The notes: generated from the sequence alone by a model not told the origin. A DNA stretch of 64,000 nt from Sphingomonas kaistensis (GCF_036884275.1 NZ_CP145607.1:1289001-1353000), one strand, 5' to 3'; shown: positions 29,129 through 38,645, counted from the stretch's first letter. A program made the numbers and translations.

Positions 29129-29476
29129 GTGTCTTCCTTCAAGGACCCTTCGTTTCAGGATCGCGCGGCCGCGGCCGACCGGGCCAGGCAGAAAGCCCTC
29201 GATAAGCTGGCGTCGAGGCCCGCGCCCGATGCCGCCGAGCTGGCCGCCCGGCGCGAAGCCTGGGAAGCCGATCAGCAGAGGCTGTTCGCCGAGCGTGCAG
29301 CGAAAAAGGAGGAGACGGCGCGTCTCAAGGCCGAAAAGGCCGCCGGAAAAGCTGCCGACGCCGAAGCGGCAAGAGTAGCCGCCGAGCTGAAGGCGGCCCG
29401 CCTCAAGCCAGCCTCGCCCGAGGAGATGAAGGCGGCCCGCGACGCCCGCTACGCTGCTCGCAAGGCCCGCAAGTAG
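29129..29476 (+). CDS. DUF6481 family protein
   Basis: A 115-residue highly charged, probably coiled-coil protein. It opens VSSFKDPSFQDRAAAADRARQKALDKL, the signature of DUF6481 found in sphingomonads, and continues as Lys/Ala/Glu/Arg-rich helix (RAAKKEETARLKAEKAAG) to the basic end YAARKARK. GTG 29129 is taken as the start with AAAGAGA 9-15 bases upstream; a TTG at 29111 is an in-frame alternative. Function unknown. It sits between the tuf terminator and the tuf remnant, so it is transcribed separately or by read-through. Confidence 0.8.
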   Translation: MSSFKDPSFQDRAAAADRARQKALDKLASRPAPDAAELAARREAWEADQQRLFAERAAKKEETARLKAEKAAGKAADAEAARVAAELKAARLKPASPEEMKAARDARYAARKARK

Positions 29477-29570
29477 CGTTTGCCCCGGATCGACTGCGCG
29501 ACGCTCGTCTGCCGCCTGAAGTGGTGAGCTTCGCTTTTTCATGTCTTGGGTGAGCACTAGGGCCTGGGTC

Positions 29571-29646
29571 ACCACGGCCTCCGCTTCACCATTCGTGCAG
29601 GCCGCGGCGTCGGTCGGTGCCGGTCTCCTGCACCATCATCAAGTAG
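29571..29646 (+). pseudogene. Remnant of a second tuf gene, 3' end only
   Basis: The sequence ACCACGGCCTCCGCTTCACC matches tuf at the GLRFA codons in 17 of 20 positions. It continues as a match through ATTCGTGCAGG and ends CACCATCATCAAGTAGGCTCT against CACCATCACCAAGTAAGCTCT of tuf, so the stop codon and the first bases after it are also shared. A short insertion and frame slippage lie in the middle (around 29605-29628), so no EF-Tu peptide can be read. It is followed by a terminator whose loop and inner stem match those after the intact tuf. Confidence 0.75.
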
Positions 29647-29673
29647 GCTCTCTGACGCTTCCGAACGCTGGGG

Positions 29674-29710
29674 AAAGGCCCGGGATCTCGCAAGAGGCCT
29701 CGGGCTTTTT
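29674..29710 (+). terminator. Intrinsic terminator following the tuf remnant
   Basis: AAAGGCCCGGGATCTC (29674-29689) pairs with GAGGCCTCGGGCTTT (29694-29708) around GCAA, with two G:U pairs and one mismatch, then TT. It shares TCTCGCAAGAGG with the tuf terminator at 29056-29091 and looks like a duplicated copy. Confidence 0.82.
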
Positions 29711-29742
29711 GCATGCGGCATGTAAGATGGCCGCGCGGCGGC

Positions 29743-29806
29743 ATATTGTTTTACGATAATATTGTTTGCCGATAAGTCTGAGTCGCTGTATCGATAATCG
29801 ATATCG
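29743..29806 (+). promoter_or_regulatory. Operator-like repeat cluster upstream of the DUF2975-XRE pair
   Basis: Two abutting 16-bp direct repeats, ATATTGTTTTACGATA (29743-29758) and ATATTGTTTGCCGATA (29759-29774), agree at 14 of 16 positions. They are followed by the perfect 15-bp palindrome TATCGATAATCGATA (29789-29803) and one more TATCG. The shared core is CGATA/TATCG. The cluster ends 17 bp before the DUF2975 start and is much more AT-rich than its surroundings, fitting a promoter plus binding sites for the XRE protein encoded next door. Confidence 0.6.
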
Positions 29807-29822
29807 AAACCGGAGACTCGCC

Positions 29823-30371
29823 ATGACCGCTCATGCCCAAGATACTCTGCTGTCGTTCGGCGCGACGTTTGTCCGGCTGCTGCAATGGGTATGCGGGATG
29901 GGGTGCGGCCTTCTCGTGTTTCTAATCCCCGTCATCCTGTTGCGCAGCCAGGGTCTGTTGCCGGGGGTGGGGGACGGCTTTCGAAGCGATATCCTCGCCG
30001 CCTCTCCGCTGGCGGTCGTCGCCATCTTTGCGATGCTGGCGCTGATCCTGGCCGCGCTGTTCCGCTTTTTCGGCCATCTGCGGGCCATCATCGTCAGTGC
30101 CGGTGAAGGCGACCCGTTCACCCCCCGGAACGCCGAACGACTGAAGACCATGGCATGGCTCTTCCTCGGCGTGAAGGTGCTGAGCCTGCTGGTCGGAGCG
30201 CTGCGCCTGCATCTCGCGAACCTCGTGCGCCCCGAGGGGAGTGGCCCGGATTCGCTCGATTTCAGCGTCTACGATCTGAATGCGGTGATCATCGTGCTGG
30301 TGCTCTTCACTCTGGCACGCGTATTTCGCCAGGGCGCGGCCATGCGCGAAGATCTGAACGGCACCGTCTGA
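29823..30371 (+). CDS. DUF2975 domain membrane protein
   Basis: A 182-residue inner-membrane protein with four hydrophobic helices (about 18-40, 58-82, 108-128 and 148-166). The segment GEGDPFTPRNAERLKTMAWLFLGVK between helices 2 and 3 is the DUF2975 signature. Such proteins are typically encoded directly beside a small XRE regulator, as here, where stop and start share one base (TGATG). The role is unknown; the pairing suggests the membrane protein modulates or is controlled by the regulator. An upstream in-frame reading from 29766 covers the operator repeats and was rejected. Confidence 0.85.
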   Translation: MTAHAQDTLLSFGATFVRLLQWVCGMGCGLLVFLIPVILLRSQGLLPGVGDGFRSDILAASPLAVVAIFAMLALILAALFRFFGHLRAIIVSAGEGDPFTPRNAERLKTMAWLFLGVKVLSLLVGALRLHLANLVRPEGSGPDSLDFSVYDLNAVIIVLVLFTLARVFRQGAAMREDLNGTV

Positions 30372-30595
30372 TGCCCGGTGCCGACGGAAGCGCGATCACG
30401 GTCAGGCTGGACGGCTTGCTGCAGGAGCGGGGGATGACCCTGACCGAACTGGCCGAGCGGGTGGACCTCACGCTCGCCAACCTGTCGATCCTCAAGACCG
30501 GCAAGGCCAAGGCGATCCGCTTTTCCACCTTGCAGGCGATCTGCCGCGAGCTCGGGTGCCAACCGGGCGATCTGCTTGCTTATGAGGTCGAATGA
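30371..30595 (+). CDS. Small XRE/Cro-type transcriptional regulator (YozG-like)
   Basis: A 74-residue protein that is almost only a helix-turn-helix domain: VRLDGLLQERGMTLTELAERVDLTLANLSILKTGKAKAIRF, ending RELGCQPGDLLAYEVE. This layout is the small XRE group that accompanies DUF2975. It overlaps the DUF2975 stop by one base and is surely cotranscribed and translationally coupled. The repeat cluster upstream of the pair is the natural candidate for autoregulation. Confidence 0.88.
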   Translation: MPGADGSAITVRLDGLLQERGMTLTELAERVDLTLANLSILKTGKAKAIRFSTLQAICRELGCQPGDLLAYEVE

Positions 30596-30675
30596 TTCTT
30601 GATGGGGCAGGGGGACGCTTCTTTTCCGCAGGGGGCCGGCATGATATTCCATGGGGCACAATGAGGAGCCAGCCC

Positions 30676-31029
30676 ATGCGCCTGTCGCTTTCCGTCGCCG
30701 CGTCGATCTGTCTCCTCGGCTTGGCACAGGCGGCTTCGGCCTCGCCTTTGCTGACCCGCGACCGGGCGCATGCGCGGTGCCTGATCACCCAGGTGCAGCG
30801 GATCGGCGCATATACCGACGAGGCGGCGTCGAGCGTCCTTGCCAAGGCCCGGACCAAATGCATTGCCTATGAGCGAGCGCTCGACGGCGAGACCACGGCA
30901 AGCCGCAATTACAGCGATCCCAACGGTTCGTGGGTCGGCACCTCCAAGGACGAATTGATCGAGCGTTCCGAGCGGGTTGCGGTGGAAGCGCTGTTGAAGG
31001 CGCGGCTCAGGATCGCCCGGAGCCGGTAA
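30676..31029 (+). CDS. Small secreted protein of unknown function
   Basis: A 117-residue protein with a Sec signal (MRLSLSVAASICLLGLAQAASA, cleavage after ASA). The mature part is helical and charged and holds two cysteines (ARCLITQ and TKCIAYE), which could form a disulfide in the periplasm, and an NYSDPNGSW segment. AGGAG at 30664-30668 supports ATG 30676 over ATG 30661. No family recognised. It lies between the XRE gene and rpsJ and does not resemble ribosomal genes in content. Confidence 0.65.
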   Translation: MRLSLSVAASICLLGLAQAASASPLLTRDRAHARCLITQVQRIGAYTDEAASSVLAKARTKCIAYERALDGETTASRNYSDPNGSWVGTSKDELIERSERVAVEALLKARLRIARSR

Positions 31030-31246
31030 GCGGGGCGCGCCGGCACGCGGGAACAAATGCCGGAGAGGGCTTGATCTCCCCCCGCGTCCTCTGTAGAGGC
31101 GCCCTTCCGACGGAGACTCGTCCCCGTCACCAAGTTTCAGCGTAGGGGTCACACCGACCCGGGCAACCGGGACCAGTCGGCTGCGGCCTCTTGTTCTCTT
31201 GGGCGGGCAACCGTCCAGCGGCTCTTTGCAATCGGTAGTGGAACCC

Positions 31247-31558
<312 letters not shown>

Positions 31559-31768
31559 GGGCTGCGGAGCGGCGGTTGAATCGCTTCTGAAGCGATCCTG
31601 CTGCGCCAAGAACTACGGGATACCGCGGGAGGCCTCTTTCGAGGTTGCCCGGTCTGCGTCCCCCGCTTCCTGCTTCGGCAGGAATAGCCCAGGCGGGGCG
31701 ACGCACTATTTCACGGGCTGCATGCCTTTCCCGGTAACGGGTCAGGCCTCTGTGAGGAGTGCAAGATC
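31559..31768 (+). other. Structured rpsJ-rplC intergenic leader
   Basis: This 210-bp gap is unusually long for the S10 operon and can form a series of compact hairpins: ATCGCTTC/GAAGCGAT (31580-31596); CCTC/GAGG (31633-31644); TTCCTGC-TTCG-GCAGGAA (31667-31684), a 7-bp stem with a UUCG tetraloop; and CCCG-GTAA-CGGG (31730-31741) with a GNRA loop. No coding reading of interest is present. It could be an autoregulatory leader for L3/L4 or a processing site. Confidence 0.5.
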
Positions 31769-32518
31769 ATGCGCACTGGCGTGATCGCCAAGAAGGTTGG
31801 AATGACCCGTCTGTTTCAGGCGGACGGACGTCACGTTCCCGTGACGGTACTCCAGCTCGATGGCGTCCAGGTTGTCAGCCGCCGCGAAAACGAGAAGGAC
31901 GGCTACACCGCCGTTCAGCTCGGTGCCGGTTCGGCCAAGGCAAAGAATGTCAACAAGCCGCAGCGCGGTGCCTTCGGCAAGGCCGAGGTCGAGCTCAAGG
32001 CCAAGCTGGTCGAATTCCGGGTCGCCGAGGACGCGCTCCTCGACGTCGGTTCGGAAATTGCGGCCGATCACTTCGTCGAAGGCCAGATGGTCGACATCTC
32101 GGGTGTCACCCAGGGTAAGGGCTTTGCCGGCGCCATGAAGCGCTGGGGCTTCGGTGGTCTTCGCGCCACCCACGGCGTCTCCGTCTCGCACCGTTCGCAC
32201 GGCTCGACCGGTAACCGCCAGGATCCGGGCCGCGTCTTCAAGAACAAGAAGATGGCCGGCCACATGGGCGCCCGCAACCGCACCCAGCAGAACCTCGAGA
32301 TCGTCCGCACGGACGTGGAGCGTGGCCTGCTGTTCGTGAAGGGCTCGGTGCCCGGTCACAAGGGCAGCTGGCTGACCGTCAAGGACGCGGTCAAGCTCGC
32401 CCGCAACGAGAATGCGCCGTATCCGGCCGGTCTTCGCACCGCCGCTGCGGCTCCCCAGAACAACGACGCTCAGGTGACCGACGCTACGCCGGCCACCGAC
32501 GAGAGCACGGAAGGCTAA
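31769..32518 (+). CDS. rplC: 50S ribosomal protein L3
   Basis: A 249-residue L3, an early 50S assembly protein near the peptidyl transferase centre. It starts [16 protein letters not shown] and contains [39 protein letters not shown] and [16 protein letters not shown]. The last 20 or so residues form an acidic, Thr/Asp-rich tail typical of alphaproteobacterial L3. GAGGAG precedes the start. It comes after the structured leader at 31559-31768. Confidence 0.97.
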   Translation: MRTGVIAKKVGMTRLFQADGRHVPVTVLQLDGVQVVSRRENEKDGYTAVQLGAGSAKAKNVNKPQRGAFGKAEVELKAKLVEFRVAEDALLDVGSEIAADHFVEGQMVDISGVTQGKGFAGAMKRWGFGGLRATHGVSVSHRSHGSTGNRQDPGRVFKNKKMAGHMGARNRTQQNLEIVRTDVERGLLFVKGSVPGHKGSWLTVKDAVKLARNENAPYPAGLRTAAAAPQNNDAQVTDATPATDESTEG

Positions 32519-32521
32519 GCG

Positions 32522-33148
32522 ATGAAGGTCGAAGTCAAGACCCTCGACGCTGCCGGATCCGGTGAGGTCGAGCTCAATGACGCCGTGTTCGGTGTCGAGC
32601 CCCGCGCCGACATCCTGCATCGCGTCGTCACCTGGCAGCTCGCCAACCGCCGCGGCATGGCTCGCGCCGCTCGTGAGCGGTCGGACGTTGCCCGCACCGG
32701 CAAGAAGTTCGGCAAGCAGAAGGGCGGCGGTACCGCTCGTCACGGCGATCGCCGCGCCCCGATCTTCATCGGCGGCGGCAAGGCCCACGGCCCGCGTGCC
32801 CGCCTGTTCACGCTGTCGCTGAACAAGAAGGTTCGCGCGCTTGGCCTCAAGATGGCGCTGAGCAGCAAGGCTCAGGGCGGTCAGCTGGTCATCGTCGACA
32901 ACCTCGATGTCGCCGAAGGCAAGACCAAGAACCTGGTCGAAAAGCTGGGCAACCTCGGCTTCGGCAAGACCGCGCTGGTGATCGACGGCGACGCGCTGAA
33001 CGTCAGCTTCGCGCACGCTTCGTCGAACCTTCCGGGGATGAACCTCATCCCGGCGGTCGGTGCCAACGTCTATGACATCATGCGCCACGAGACCCTGGTC
33101 CTGACCCGGGCCGCGGTCGAAAAGCTGGAGGCCCGTTTCAATGGCTAA
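32522..33148 (+). CDS. rplD: 50S ribosomal protein L4
   Basis: A 208-residue L4, which lines the exit tunnel and in enterobacteria represses the S10 operon. It starts [16 protein letters not shown], with the tunnel-loop region [26 protein letters not shown] and a C-terminal [22 protein letters not shown]. It overlaps rplW by eight bases. Confidence 0.97.
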   Translation: MKVEVKTLDAAGSGEVELNDAVFGVEPRADILHRVVTWQLANRRGMARAARERSDVARTGKKFGKQKGGGTARHGDRRAPIFIGGGKAHGPRARLFTLSLNKKVRALGLKMALSSKAQGGQLVIVDNLDVAEGKTKNLVEKLGNLGFGKTALVIDGDALNVSFAHASSNLPGMNLIPAVGANVYDIMRHETLVLTRAAVEKLEARFNG

Positions 33149-33458
33149 GGCAGAAACCAAGGCCGTGGACCTGCGTCATTACGACGTGATCCGCGGGCCG
33201 CACATCACCGAGAAGTCGACCCTGCTCTCCGAGTTCAATGCGGTCGTGTTCAAGGTGGCTGGCGATGCCAGCAAGCCGGAGATCAAGGCGGCCGTCGAGG
33301 CCCTGTTCGACCGCAAGGTCGTCAACGTGAACACCATGGTCACCAAGGGCAAGTCGAAGCGCTGGAAGGGCAAGCCCTATCAGCGGTCGGACGAAAAGAA
33401 GGCGATCGTCACCCTGGCCCCCGGCCAGGACCCGATCGACGTCACGAGCGGGATCTAA
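33141..33458 (+). CDS. rplW: 50S ribosomal protein L23
   Basis: A 105-residue L23 at the tunnel exit, docking site for trigger factor and SRP. It has [16 protein letters not shown] near the N-terminus and [20 protein letters not shown] later. It overlaps the end of rplD and is six bases from rplB. Confidence 0.96.
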   Translation: MAKAETKAVDLRHYDVIRGPHITEKSTLLSEFNAVVFKVAGDASKPEIKAAVEALFDRKVVNVNTMVTKGKSKRWKGKPYQRSDEKKAIVTLAPGQDPIDVTSGI

Positions 33459-33464
33459 GGACCG

Positions 33465-34301
33465 ATGGCACTCAAAGCATATAAGCCGACGAGCCCGGCC
33501 CGCCGTGGCCTGATCCTCGTCGACAAGAGCGCGCTGTGGAAGGGCAAGCCCGTCAAGGCGCTGACCGAAGGCAAGCGCAAGACCGGTGGCCGCAACAACA
33601 AGGGCCATGTGACCAGCCGCGGCATCGCGGGCGGCCACAAGCAGAAGTACCGGATCATCGACTTCAAGCGTCGGACCTGGGACGTTTCGGCTACCGTCGA
33701 GCGGCTCGAGTACGACCCCAATCGGTCGGCGTTCATCGCGCTCGTGACTTACGAGGGCGGCGAGCAGGCCTATATCATCGCGCCGCAGCGGCTTGCTCCG
33801 GGCGACAAGGTCGTTGCCGGCAAGAAGGTCGACGTGAAGCCGGGCAATGCGATGGAGATCGGCCAGATGCCGGTCGGCACCATTGTCCACAACGTCGAGA
33901 TGAAGCCCGGCAAGGGCGGCCAGATCGCTCGTGCCGCCGGCACCTACGTTCAGGTCGTCGGTCGCGACAAGGGCATGGTGATCGTGCGCCTGAATTCGGG
34001 TGAACAGCGCTATATCCGCTCGGACTGCATGGCCACCGTCGGTGCCGTGTCGAACCCCGACAACGGCAACACCACCCTCGCCAAGGCCGGTCGTACCCGC
34101 TGGCTCGGCAAGCGCCCGCTGACCCGCGGCGTCGCCAAGAACCCGGTCGACCACCCGCACGGCGGTGGTGAAGGCCGGACCTCGGGCGGCCGTCACCCGG
34201 TCACCCCGTGGGGCAAGCCGACCAAGGGTGCCCGCACCCGTCACAACAAGGCAACGGACAAGATGATCATCCGTAGCCGTCACGCCAAGAAGAAGGGCTA
34301 A
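33465..34301 (+). CDS. rplB: 50S ribosomal protein L2
   Basis: A 278-residue L2, essential for subunit association and peptidyl transfer. It shows [43 protein letters not shown] and the highly conserved C-terminal [25 protein letters not shown] with the key histidine. Full length. Confidence 0.97.
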   Translation: MALKAYKPTSPARRGLILVDKSALWKGKPVKALTEGKRKTGGRNNKGHVTSRGIAGGHKQKYRIIDFKRRTWDVSATVERLEYDPNRSAFIALVTYEGGEQAYIIAPQRLAPGDKVVAGKKVDVKPGNAMEIGQMPVGTIVHNVEMKPGKGGQIARAAGTYVQVVGRDKGMVIVRLNSGEQRYIRSDCMATVGAVSNPDNGNTTLAKAGRTRWLGKRPLTRGVAKNPVDHPHGGGEGRTSGGRHPVTPWGKPTKGARTRHNKATDKMIIRSRHAKKKG

Positions 34302-34304
34302 AAG

Positions 34305-34580
34305 ATGGCTCGCTCCGTCTGGAAGGGTCCGTTCGTGGAGCTCTCGCTCCTCAAGAAGGCCGAAACCGCCCAGGACGCCGGTGCTCGCGCGCCGATCAAG
34401 ACCTGGTCGCGCCGTTCCACCATTCTGCCGCAGTTCGTCGGCCTGACCTTCAATGTCTACAACGGCCGCAAGTTCGTGCCGGTGTCGGTCAATGAAGACA
34501 TGGTCGGCATGAAGCTCGGCGAGTTCGCGCCGACCCGGTACTTCCCGGGTCACGCCGCCGACAAGAAGGGCAAGCGCTAA
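34305..34580 (+). CDS. rpsS: 30S ribosomal protein S19
   Basis: A 91-residue S19, which pairs with S13 in the head of the 30S. It starts [20 protein letters not shown] and has [25 protein letters not shown], then [20 protein letters not shown]. It overlaps rplV by one base. Confidence 0.97.
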   Translation: MARSVWKGPFVELSLLKKAETAQDAGARAPIKTWSRRSTILPQFVGLTFNVYNGRKFVPVSVNEDMVGMKLGEFAPTRYFPGHAADKKGKR

Positions 34581-34957
34581 TGAGCAAGCCAGCTGCACCC
34601 CGCAAGGTGGGCGACAAGGAAGCGCTCGCCGTTGGCAACACCATTCGTGGCTCGGCGCGCAAGCTGAACCTGGTGGCTCAGCTGATCCGCGGCCGCAAGG
34701 TCGAGGAAGCGCTGAACATCCTGAAGTTCAGCCCCAAGGGCATGGCCGACGACGTGTACAAGGTTCTCGCTTCGGCTGTCGCCAATGCCGAGAACAATCA
34801 CAACCTCGACGTCGACGCCCTGATCGTCACCGAGGCGAGCGTCGGCAAGTCGATCTCGATGAAGCGTTTCGCCACACGCGCCCGCGGTCGGTCGAGCCGG
34901 ATCGTCAAGCCGTTCAGCCGCATCCGCGTCGTCGTGTCCGAGCAGGAAGAAGCCTAA
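34580..34957 (+). CDS. rplV: 50S ribosomal protein L22
   Basis: A 125-residue L22 of the exit tunnel. It starts [30 protein letters not shown] and includes [23 protein letters not shown] and the tunnel beta-hairpin [24 protein letters not shown]. It overlaps both neighbours by one base (TAATG-type coupling). Confidence 0.97.
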   Translation: MSKPAAPRKVGDKEALAVGNTIRGSARKLNLVAQLIRGRKVEEALNILKFSPKGMADDVYKVLASAVANAENNHNLDVDALIVTEASVGKSISMKRFATRARGRSSRIVKPFSRIRVVVSEQEEA

Positions 34958-35670
34958 TGGGTCAGAAGAGCAATCCGATCGGCCTCCGGCTGCAGATCAA
35001 CCGTACCTGGGACAGCCGCTGGTTCGCGGAAGGCCAGGATTACGGCCGCCTGCTGCTCGAGGATCTCAAGATCCGCCAGTACATCATGAAGTCGCTGCCG
35101 CAGGCCGCGATCTCCAAGGTTGTCATCGAGCGTCCGGCCAAGCTGTGCCGCGTGTCCATCTATGCTGCGCGCCCCGGCGTGATCATCGGCAAGAAGGGCA
35201 CCGACATCGAGAAGCTGAAGAAGACCCTGTCCAAGATGACGGGTTCGGAAGTCAGCCTCAACATCGTCGAAATCCGCAAGCCGGAAGTCGATGCGCGTCT
35301 CGTGGCGCAGGGCATCGCTGACCAGCTGGAGCGCCGTATCGCGTTCCGCCGCGCCATGAAGCGCGCCGTTCAGTCGGCCCTTCGCCTCGGCGCGGAAGGC
35401 ATTCGTATCGAGTGCGGCGGCCGTCTCGGCGGCGCGGAAATCGCTCGCTCCGAGCGCTATCGTGAAGGCCGCGTGCCGCTTCACACGCTGCGCGGCAATG
35501 TCGATTATGCCGAAGCCCAGGCCCACACCGCTTATGGCGTGTGCGGGGTCAAGGTGTGGGTGTTCAAGGGCGAGATCCTGGGTCACGACCCGCTCGCCCA
35601 GGACCGGCTGATGATGGAAGCGCAGACCTCCGGCGTCCGCCCCGCGCGCGACGACGATCGTCGCCGGTAA
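34957..35670 (+). CDS. rpsC: 30S ribosomal protein S3
   Basis: A 237-residue S3 at the mRNA entry. It has [23 protein letters not shown], a KH domain with [18 protein letters not shown], and the C-terminal domain [29 protein letters not shown]. The C-terminal tail ends in acidic then basic residues (DDDRRR). Confidence 0.97.
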   Translation: MGQKSNPIGLRLQINRTWDSRWFAEGQDYGRLLLEDLKIRQYIMKSLPQAAISKVVIERPAKLCRVSIYAARPGVIIGKKGTDIEKLKKTLSKMTGSEVSLNIVEIRKPEVDARLVAQGIADQLERRIAFRRAMKRAVQSALRLGAEGIRIECGGRLGGAEIARSERYREGRVPLHTLRGNVDYAEAQAHTAYGVCGVKVWVFKGEILGHDPLAQDRLMMEAQTSGVRPARDDDRRR

Positions 35671-35682
35671 GGATCTTAAGTC

Positions 35683-36114
35683 ATGTTGCAACCAAAGCGC
35701 ACCAAGTTCCGCAAGGCCTTCAAGGGCCGCATCCATGGCGTTGCCAAGGGCGGAACCGAGCTGAACTTCGGCGCCTTCGGCCTCAAGGCCATGGAGCCGG
35801 AGCGGATCACCGCCCGTCAGATCGAAGCGGCCCGCCGCGCGATCACCCGTCACATCAAGCGCCAGGGGCGTTTGTGGATCCGGATCTTCCCGGATCTGCC
35901 GGTGTCGAGCAAGCCTGCCGAAGTCCGCATGGGTAAGGGTAAGGGCTCGCCCGAATTCTGGGTCGCCCGGGTCAAGCCCGGCCGCATCCTGTTCGAGCTG
36001 GACGGTGTTCCGGGCCCGCTCGCCAAGACCGCTTTCGAGCGTGCGGCGGAAAAGCTCCCCATCAAGGTCAAGGTGGTCGCCCGCCTTGGCGAAACCCTGG
36101 TCGAGGCCGATTGA
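35683..36114 (+). CDS. rplP: 50S ribosomal protein L16
   Basis: A 143-residue L16, which positions A-site tRNA. It starts [19 protein letters not shown] and shows [28 protein letters not shown] and [22 protein letters not shown]. Twelve bases separate it from rpsC. Confidence 0.97.
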   Translation: MLQPKRTKFRKAFKGRIHGVAKGGTELNFGAFGLKAMEPERITARQIEAARRAITRHIKRQGRLWIRIFPDLPVSSKPAEVRMGKGKGSPEFWVARVKPGRILFELDGVPGPLAKTAFERAAEKLPIKVKVVARLGETLVEAD

Positions 36115-36116
36115 TC

Positions 36117-36326
36117 ATGGCGAAGCGTGAAGACCTGTCGGTGAAGACCGACGACCAACTGTCGGTTCAGCTCGGTGAGCTGAAGCGCGAGCAGTTCAAC
36201 CTGCGCTTCCAGGCGGCCACCAACCAGCTTGAGAAGCCGAGCCGCGTGCGTGAGGTCCGCCGGACCATCGCCCGCATCAAGACCCTGCAAGGCCAGCGCT
36301 CGAACAGCGCGCCGGCGCAGGGCTGA
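36117..36326 (+). CDS. rpmC: 50S ribosomal protein L29
   Basis: A 69-residue L29 beside the tunnel exit. It starts [32 protein letters not shown] and has [15 protein letters not shown]. The start is ATG 36117, two bases after the rplP stop; an in-frame TTG at 36111 is unlikely. Confidence 0.94.
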   Translation: MAKREDLSVKTDDQLSVQLGELKREQFNLRFQAATNQLEKPSRVREVRRTIARIKTLQGQRSNSAPAQG

Positions 36327-36337
36327 GGAGAGAACAG

Positions 36338-36613
36338 ATGCCAAAGCGCGTCCTCACCGGCACCGTGGTGTCCGACAAGGGTGACAAGACCGTGGTGGTT
36401 CGTGTCGAGCGGCGGGTGAAGCACCCGTTGTACGGCAAGATCATCAAGCTGTCGAAGAAGTATCATGCCCACGATGAGGCGAATGCCTACAGCGTGGGTC
36501 AGCAGGTTCGCATTGAAGAATGCGCGCCGTTGTCGAAGCTCAAGACCTGGACCGTTGCCGGGCTGGTTGGTGAGGCCAAGGCCTCCGACCTGGCCGAAGC
36601 GGCCAACGTCTGA
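36338..36613 (+). CDS. rpsQ: 30S ribosomal protein S17
   Basis: A 91-residue S17. It starts [35 protein letters not shown] and has [36 protein letters not shown]. It is the last member of the classical S10 operon and is followed 29 bp later by rplN without an obvious terminator. Confidence 0.96.
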   Translation: MPKRVLTGTVVSDKGDKTVVVRVERRVKHPLYGKIIKLSKKYHAHDEANAYSVGQQVRIEECAPLSKLKTWTVAGLVGEAKASDLAEAANV

Positions 36614-36642
36614 GCGACTGCAGAAAAGGATAGGATAGACCC

Positions 36643-37011
36643 ATGATCCAGATGCAGTCCAACCTCGACGTGGCTGACAACAGCGGCGCCAAGCGCGTCA
36701 TGTGCATCAAGGTGCTCGGTGGTTCCAAGCGCCGCACCGCGGGCGTCGGCGACATCATCGTCGTGTCCGTCAAGGAAGCCGCTCCGAAGGGCCGCGTGAA
36801 GAAGGGTGACGTGCACCGCGCCGTGATCGTTCGCACCGCCAAGGACATCCGCCGTCCCGACGGTTCGGTGATCCGCTTCGACAGCAACGCCGCCGTGCTC
36901 GTCAACAAGAACGAGGAGCCGATCGGCACCCGTATCTTCGGCCCGGTCGTGCGTGAGCTCCGTGCCAAGAAGCACATGAAGATCATCAGCCTCGCGCCGG
37001 AGGTGCTGTAA
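36643..37011 (+). CDS. rplN: 50S ribosomal protein L14
   Basis: A 122-residue L14 of the subunit interface, first gene of the spc segment. It starts [28 protein letters not shown] and ends [24 protein letters not shown] precedes it. The stop overlaps the rplX start by one base. Confidence 0.97.
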   Translation: MIQMQSNLDVADNSGAKRVMCIKVLGGSKRRTAGVGDIIVVSVKEAAPKGRVKKGDVHRAVIVRTAKDIRRPDGSVIRFDSNAAVLVNKNEEPIGTRIFGPVVRELRAKKHMKIISLAPEVL

Positions 37012-37325
37012 TGGCCACCGCGAAGATCAAGAAGGGCGACAAGGTCGTCGTCCTGTCGGGCAAGGACAAGGGCAAGACCGGTGAGGTCGTCCGTTCCATG
37101 CCCAAGGAAAACAAGGTGGTGGTGAGCGGCATCAACGTCGCGACGCGCCACATCAAGCCGACCCAGGCTGCCCCTCAGGGCGGTAAGGTCACCAAGGAAG
37201 CACCGCTTCACGTGTCCAACGTGGCGCTCGCTGATCCGAAGTCCGGCGCGGCCACCCGCGTCCGCTTCGAGGAACGCGACGGCAAGAAGGTCCGGGTCGC
37301 GGTCAAGTCCGGGGAGCTGATCTAA
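37011..37325 (+). CDS. rplX: 50S ribosomal protein L24
   Basis: A 104-residue L24, an assembly initiator. The KOW motif is in [23 protein letters not shown], followed by [15 protein letters not shown]. It overlaps both rplN and rplE by one base. Confidence 0.96.
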   Translation: MATAKIKKGDKVVVLSGKDKGKTGEVVRSMPKENKVVVSGINVATRHIKPTQAAPQGGKVTKEAPLHVSNVALADPKSGAATRVRFEERDGKKVRVAVKSGELI

Positions 37326-37909
37326 TGGCCGAGGCCACTTACACGCCGCGTTTGCGGAAGGATTACGACGATCGCATCGTCAAGGCGATGACCGAGAAGT
37401 TCGGTTACAAGAACCGGATGGAAGTTCCGCGCCTCGACAAGATCGTCATCAACATGGGCGTTGGCGAAGCCACCCAGGACAAGAAGAAGGTCGAAGCGGC
37501 CGCTGCCGAAATGCAGCTGATCGCCGGGCAGAAGCCGGTGATCACCAAGGCCAAGACCTCGATCGCGCAGTTCAAGCTGCGTGAAGGCATGCCGATCGGT
37601 TGCAAGGTCACCCTTCGCCGCGAGCGCATGTACGAGTTCCTCGACCGTCTCGTGACCGTTGCCCTTCCGCGGGTCCGCGATTTCCGCGGCCTCAACCCGA
37701 AGAGCTTCGACGGGCGCGGCAATTATGCGATGGGTCTCAAGGAACAGATCGTGTTCCCCGAGATCGAATATGACCGGATCGAAAAGGTCCGCGGCATGGA
37801 CATCATCGTTACCACCACGGCGAAGACCGACGAGGAAGCGCGCGAATTGCTCCGCCTCTTCAACTTCCCGTTCCCCGCAGACGCTGACCAGCAAAAGGCT
37901 GCCGCGTAA
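37325..37909 (+). CDS. rplE: 50S ribosomal protein L5
   Basis: A 194-residue L5 of the central protuberance, binding 5S rRNA and P-site tRNA. It shows the N-terminal [36 protein letters not shown] and [31 protein letters not shown]. The C-terminus has a short Ala/Lys extension. Confidence 0.97.
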   Translation: MAEATYTPRLRKDYDDRIVKAMTEKFGYKNRMEVPRLDKIVINMGVGEATQDKKKVEAAAAEMQLIAGQKPVITKAKTSIAQFKLREGMPIGCKVTLRRERMYEFLDRLVTVALPRVRDFRGLNPKSFDGRGNYAMGLKEQIVFPEIEYDRIEKVRGMDIIVTTTAKTDEEARELLRLFNFPFPADADQQKAAA

Positions 37910-37930
37910 GCGGTTAGGAGAACTTAAGTC

Positions 37931-38236
37931 ATGGCGAAACTGAGTTCCATCAACAAGAACGAGCGTCGCAAGAAGCTCGTCGAAAAGCAGGCGGCCAAGT
38001 ACGCCAAGCTGAAGACTCTCGCGAACGACGAGAGCCTCGACGAGACCGAGCGTCTGATCGCGCGTCTGAAGATGGCGGAGCTGCCCCGTAACGGCAATCC
38101 GACCCGCATCCGCAATCGGTGCGAGCTGACGGGCCGGTCCCGCGGCGTGTACCGCAAGTTCCGTCTTTCGCGCATCATGCTGCGTGAGATGGGCAACAAG
38201 GGCCTGATTCCAGGCCTCACCAAGTCGAGCTGGTAA
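37931..38236 (+). CDS. rpsN: 30S ribosomal protein S14, zinc-free form
   Basis: A 101-residue S14 of the long type without CxxC zinc knuckles. It ends in the conserved [56 protein letters not shown] precedes the ATG. Confidence 0.97.
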   Translation: MAKLSSINKNERRKKLVEKQAAKYAKLKTLANDESLDETERLIARLKMAELPRNGNPTRIRNRCELTGRSRGVYRKFRLSRIMLREMGNKGLIPGLTKSSW

Positions 38237-38248
38237 GGACACCGCAAG

Positions 38249-38644
38249 ATGGCGATGACCGATCCCCTGGGTGATATGCTCACCCGCATCCGCAACGGCC
38301 AGCAGGCGAAGAAGGACAGCGTCCTGACGCCGGCTTCCAAGCTGCGCGCTCACGTCCTCGACGTGCTTCAGCGTGAAGGCTATATCCGCGGCTACTCGGA
38401 AGAGGAGCTGGCGGGCCAGAAGGGCCTGCGGATCGAACTCAAGTATTTCGAAGGCCAGCCTGCGATCCAGCACCTGGCGCGTGTCTCGAAGCCCGGTCGC
38501 CGGGTTTACTCAGGCGCCGCCAAGCTGCCGCGGGTACGCAACGGCCTTGGCATGACCATCGTTTCGACGCCTCGCGGCGTGCTTTCCGATGCGGAAGCGC
38601 GTGAGCAGAACGTCGGCGGCGAAGTCCTGGCGGAGGTGTTCTAA
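38249..38644 (+). CDS. rpsH: 30S ribosomal protein S8
   Basis: A 131-residue S8, which in enterobacteria also represses the spc operon. It starts [22 protein letters not shown] and ends [25 protein letters not shown]. Twelve bases separate it from rpsN and one base from rplF. Confidence 0.97.
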   Translation: MAMTDPLGDMLTRIRNGQQAKKDSVLTPASKLRAHVLDVLQREGYIRGYSEEELAGQKGLRIELKYFEGQPAIQHLARVSKPGRRVYSGAAKLPRVRNGLGMTIVSTPRGVLSDAEAREQNVGGEVLAEVF

Positions 38645-38645
38645 G

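Noticed and set aside
29541..29759. A short plus-strand open frame across the tuf remnant
   Set aside because: The frame arises from a shifted reading of tuf-derived sequence and runs through a terminator; no family similarity or convincing start.
31030..31246. A second structured leader upstream of rpsJ
   Set aside because: Small GC stems can be drawn (for example CCCGGGCAACCGGG), but none stands out from what this base composition gives by chance.
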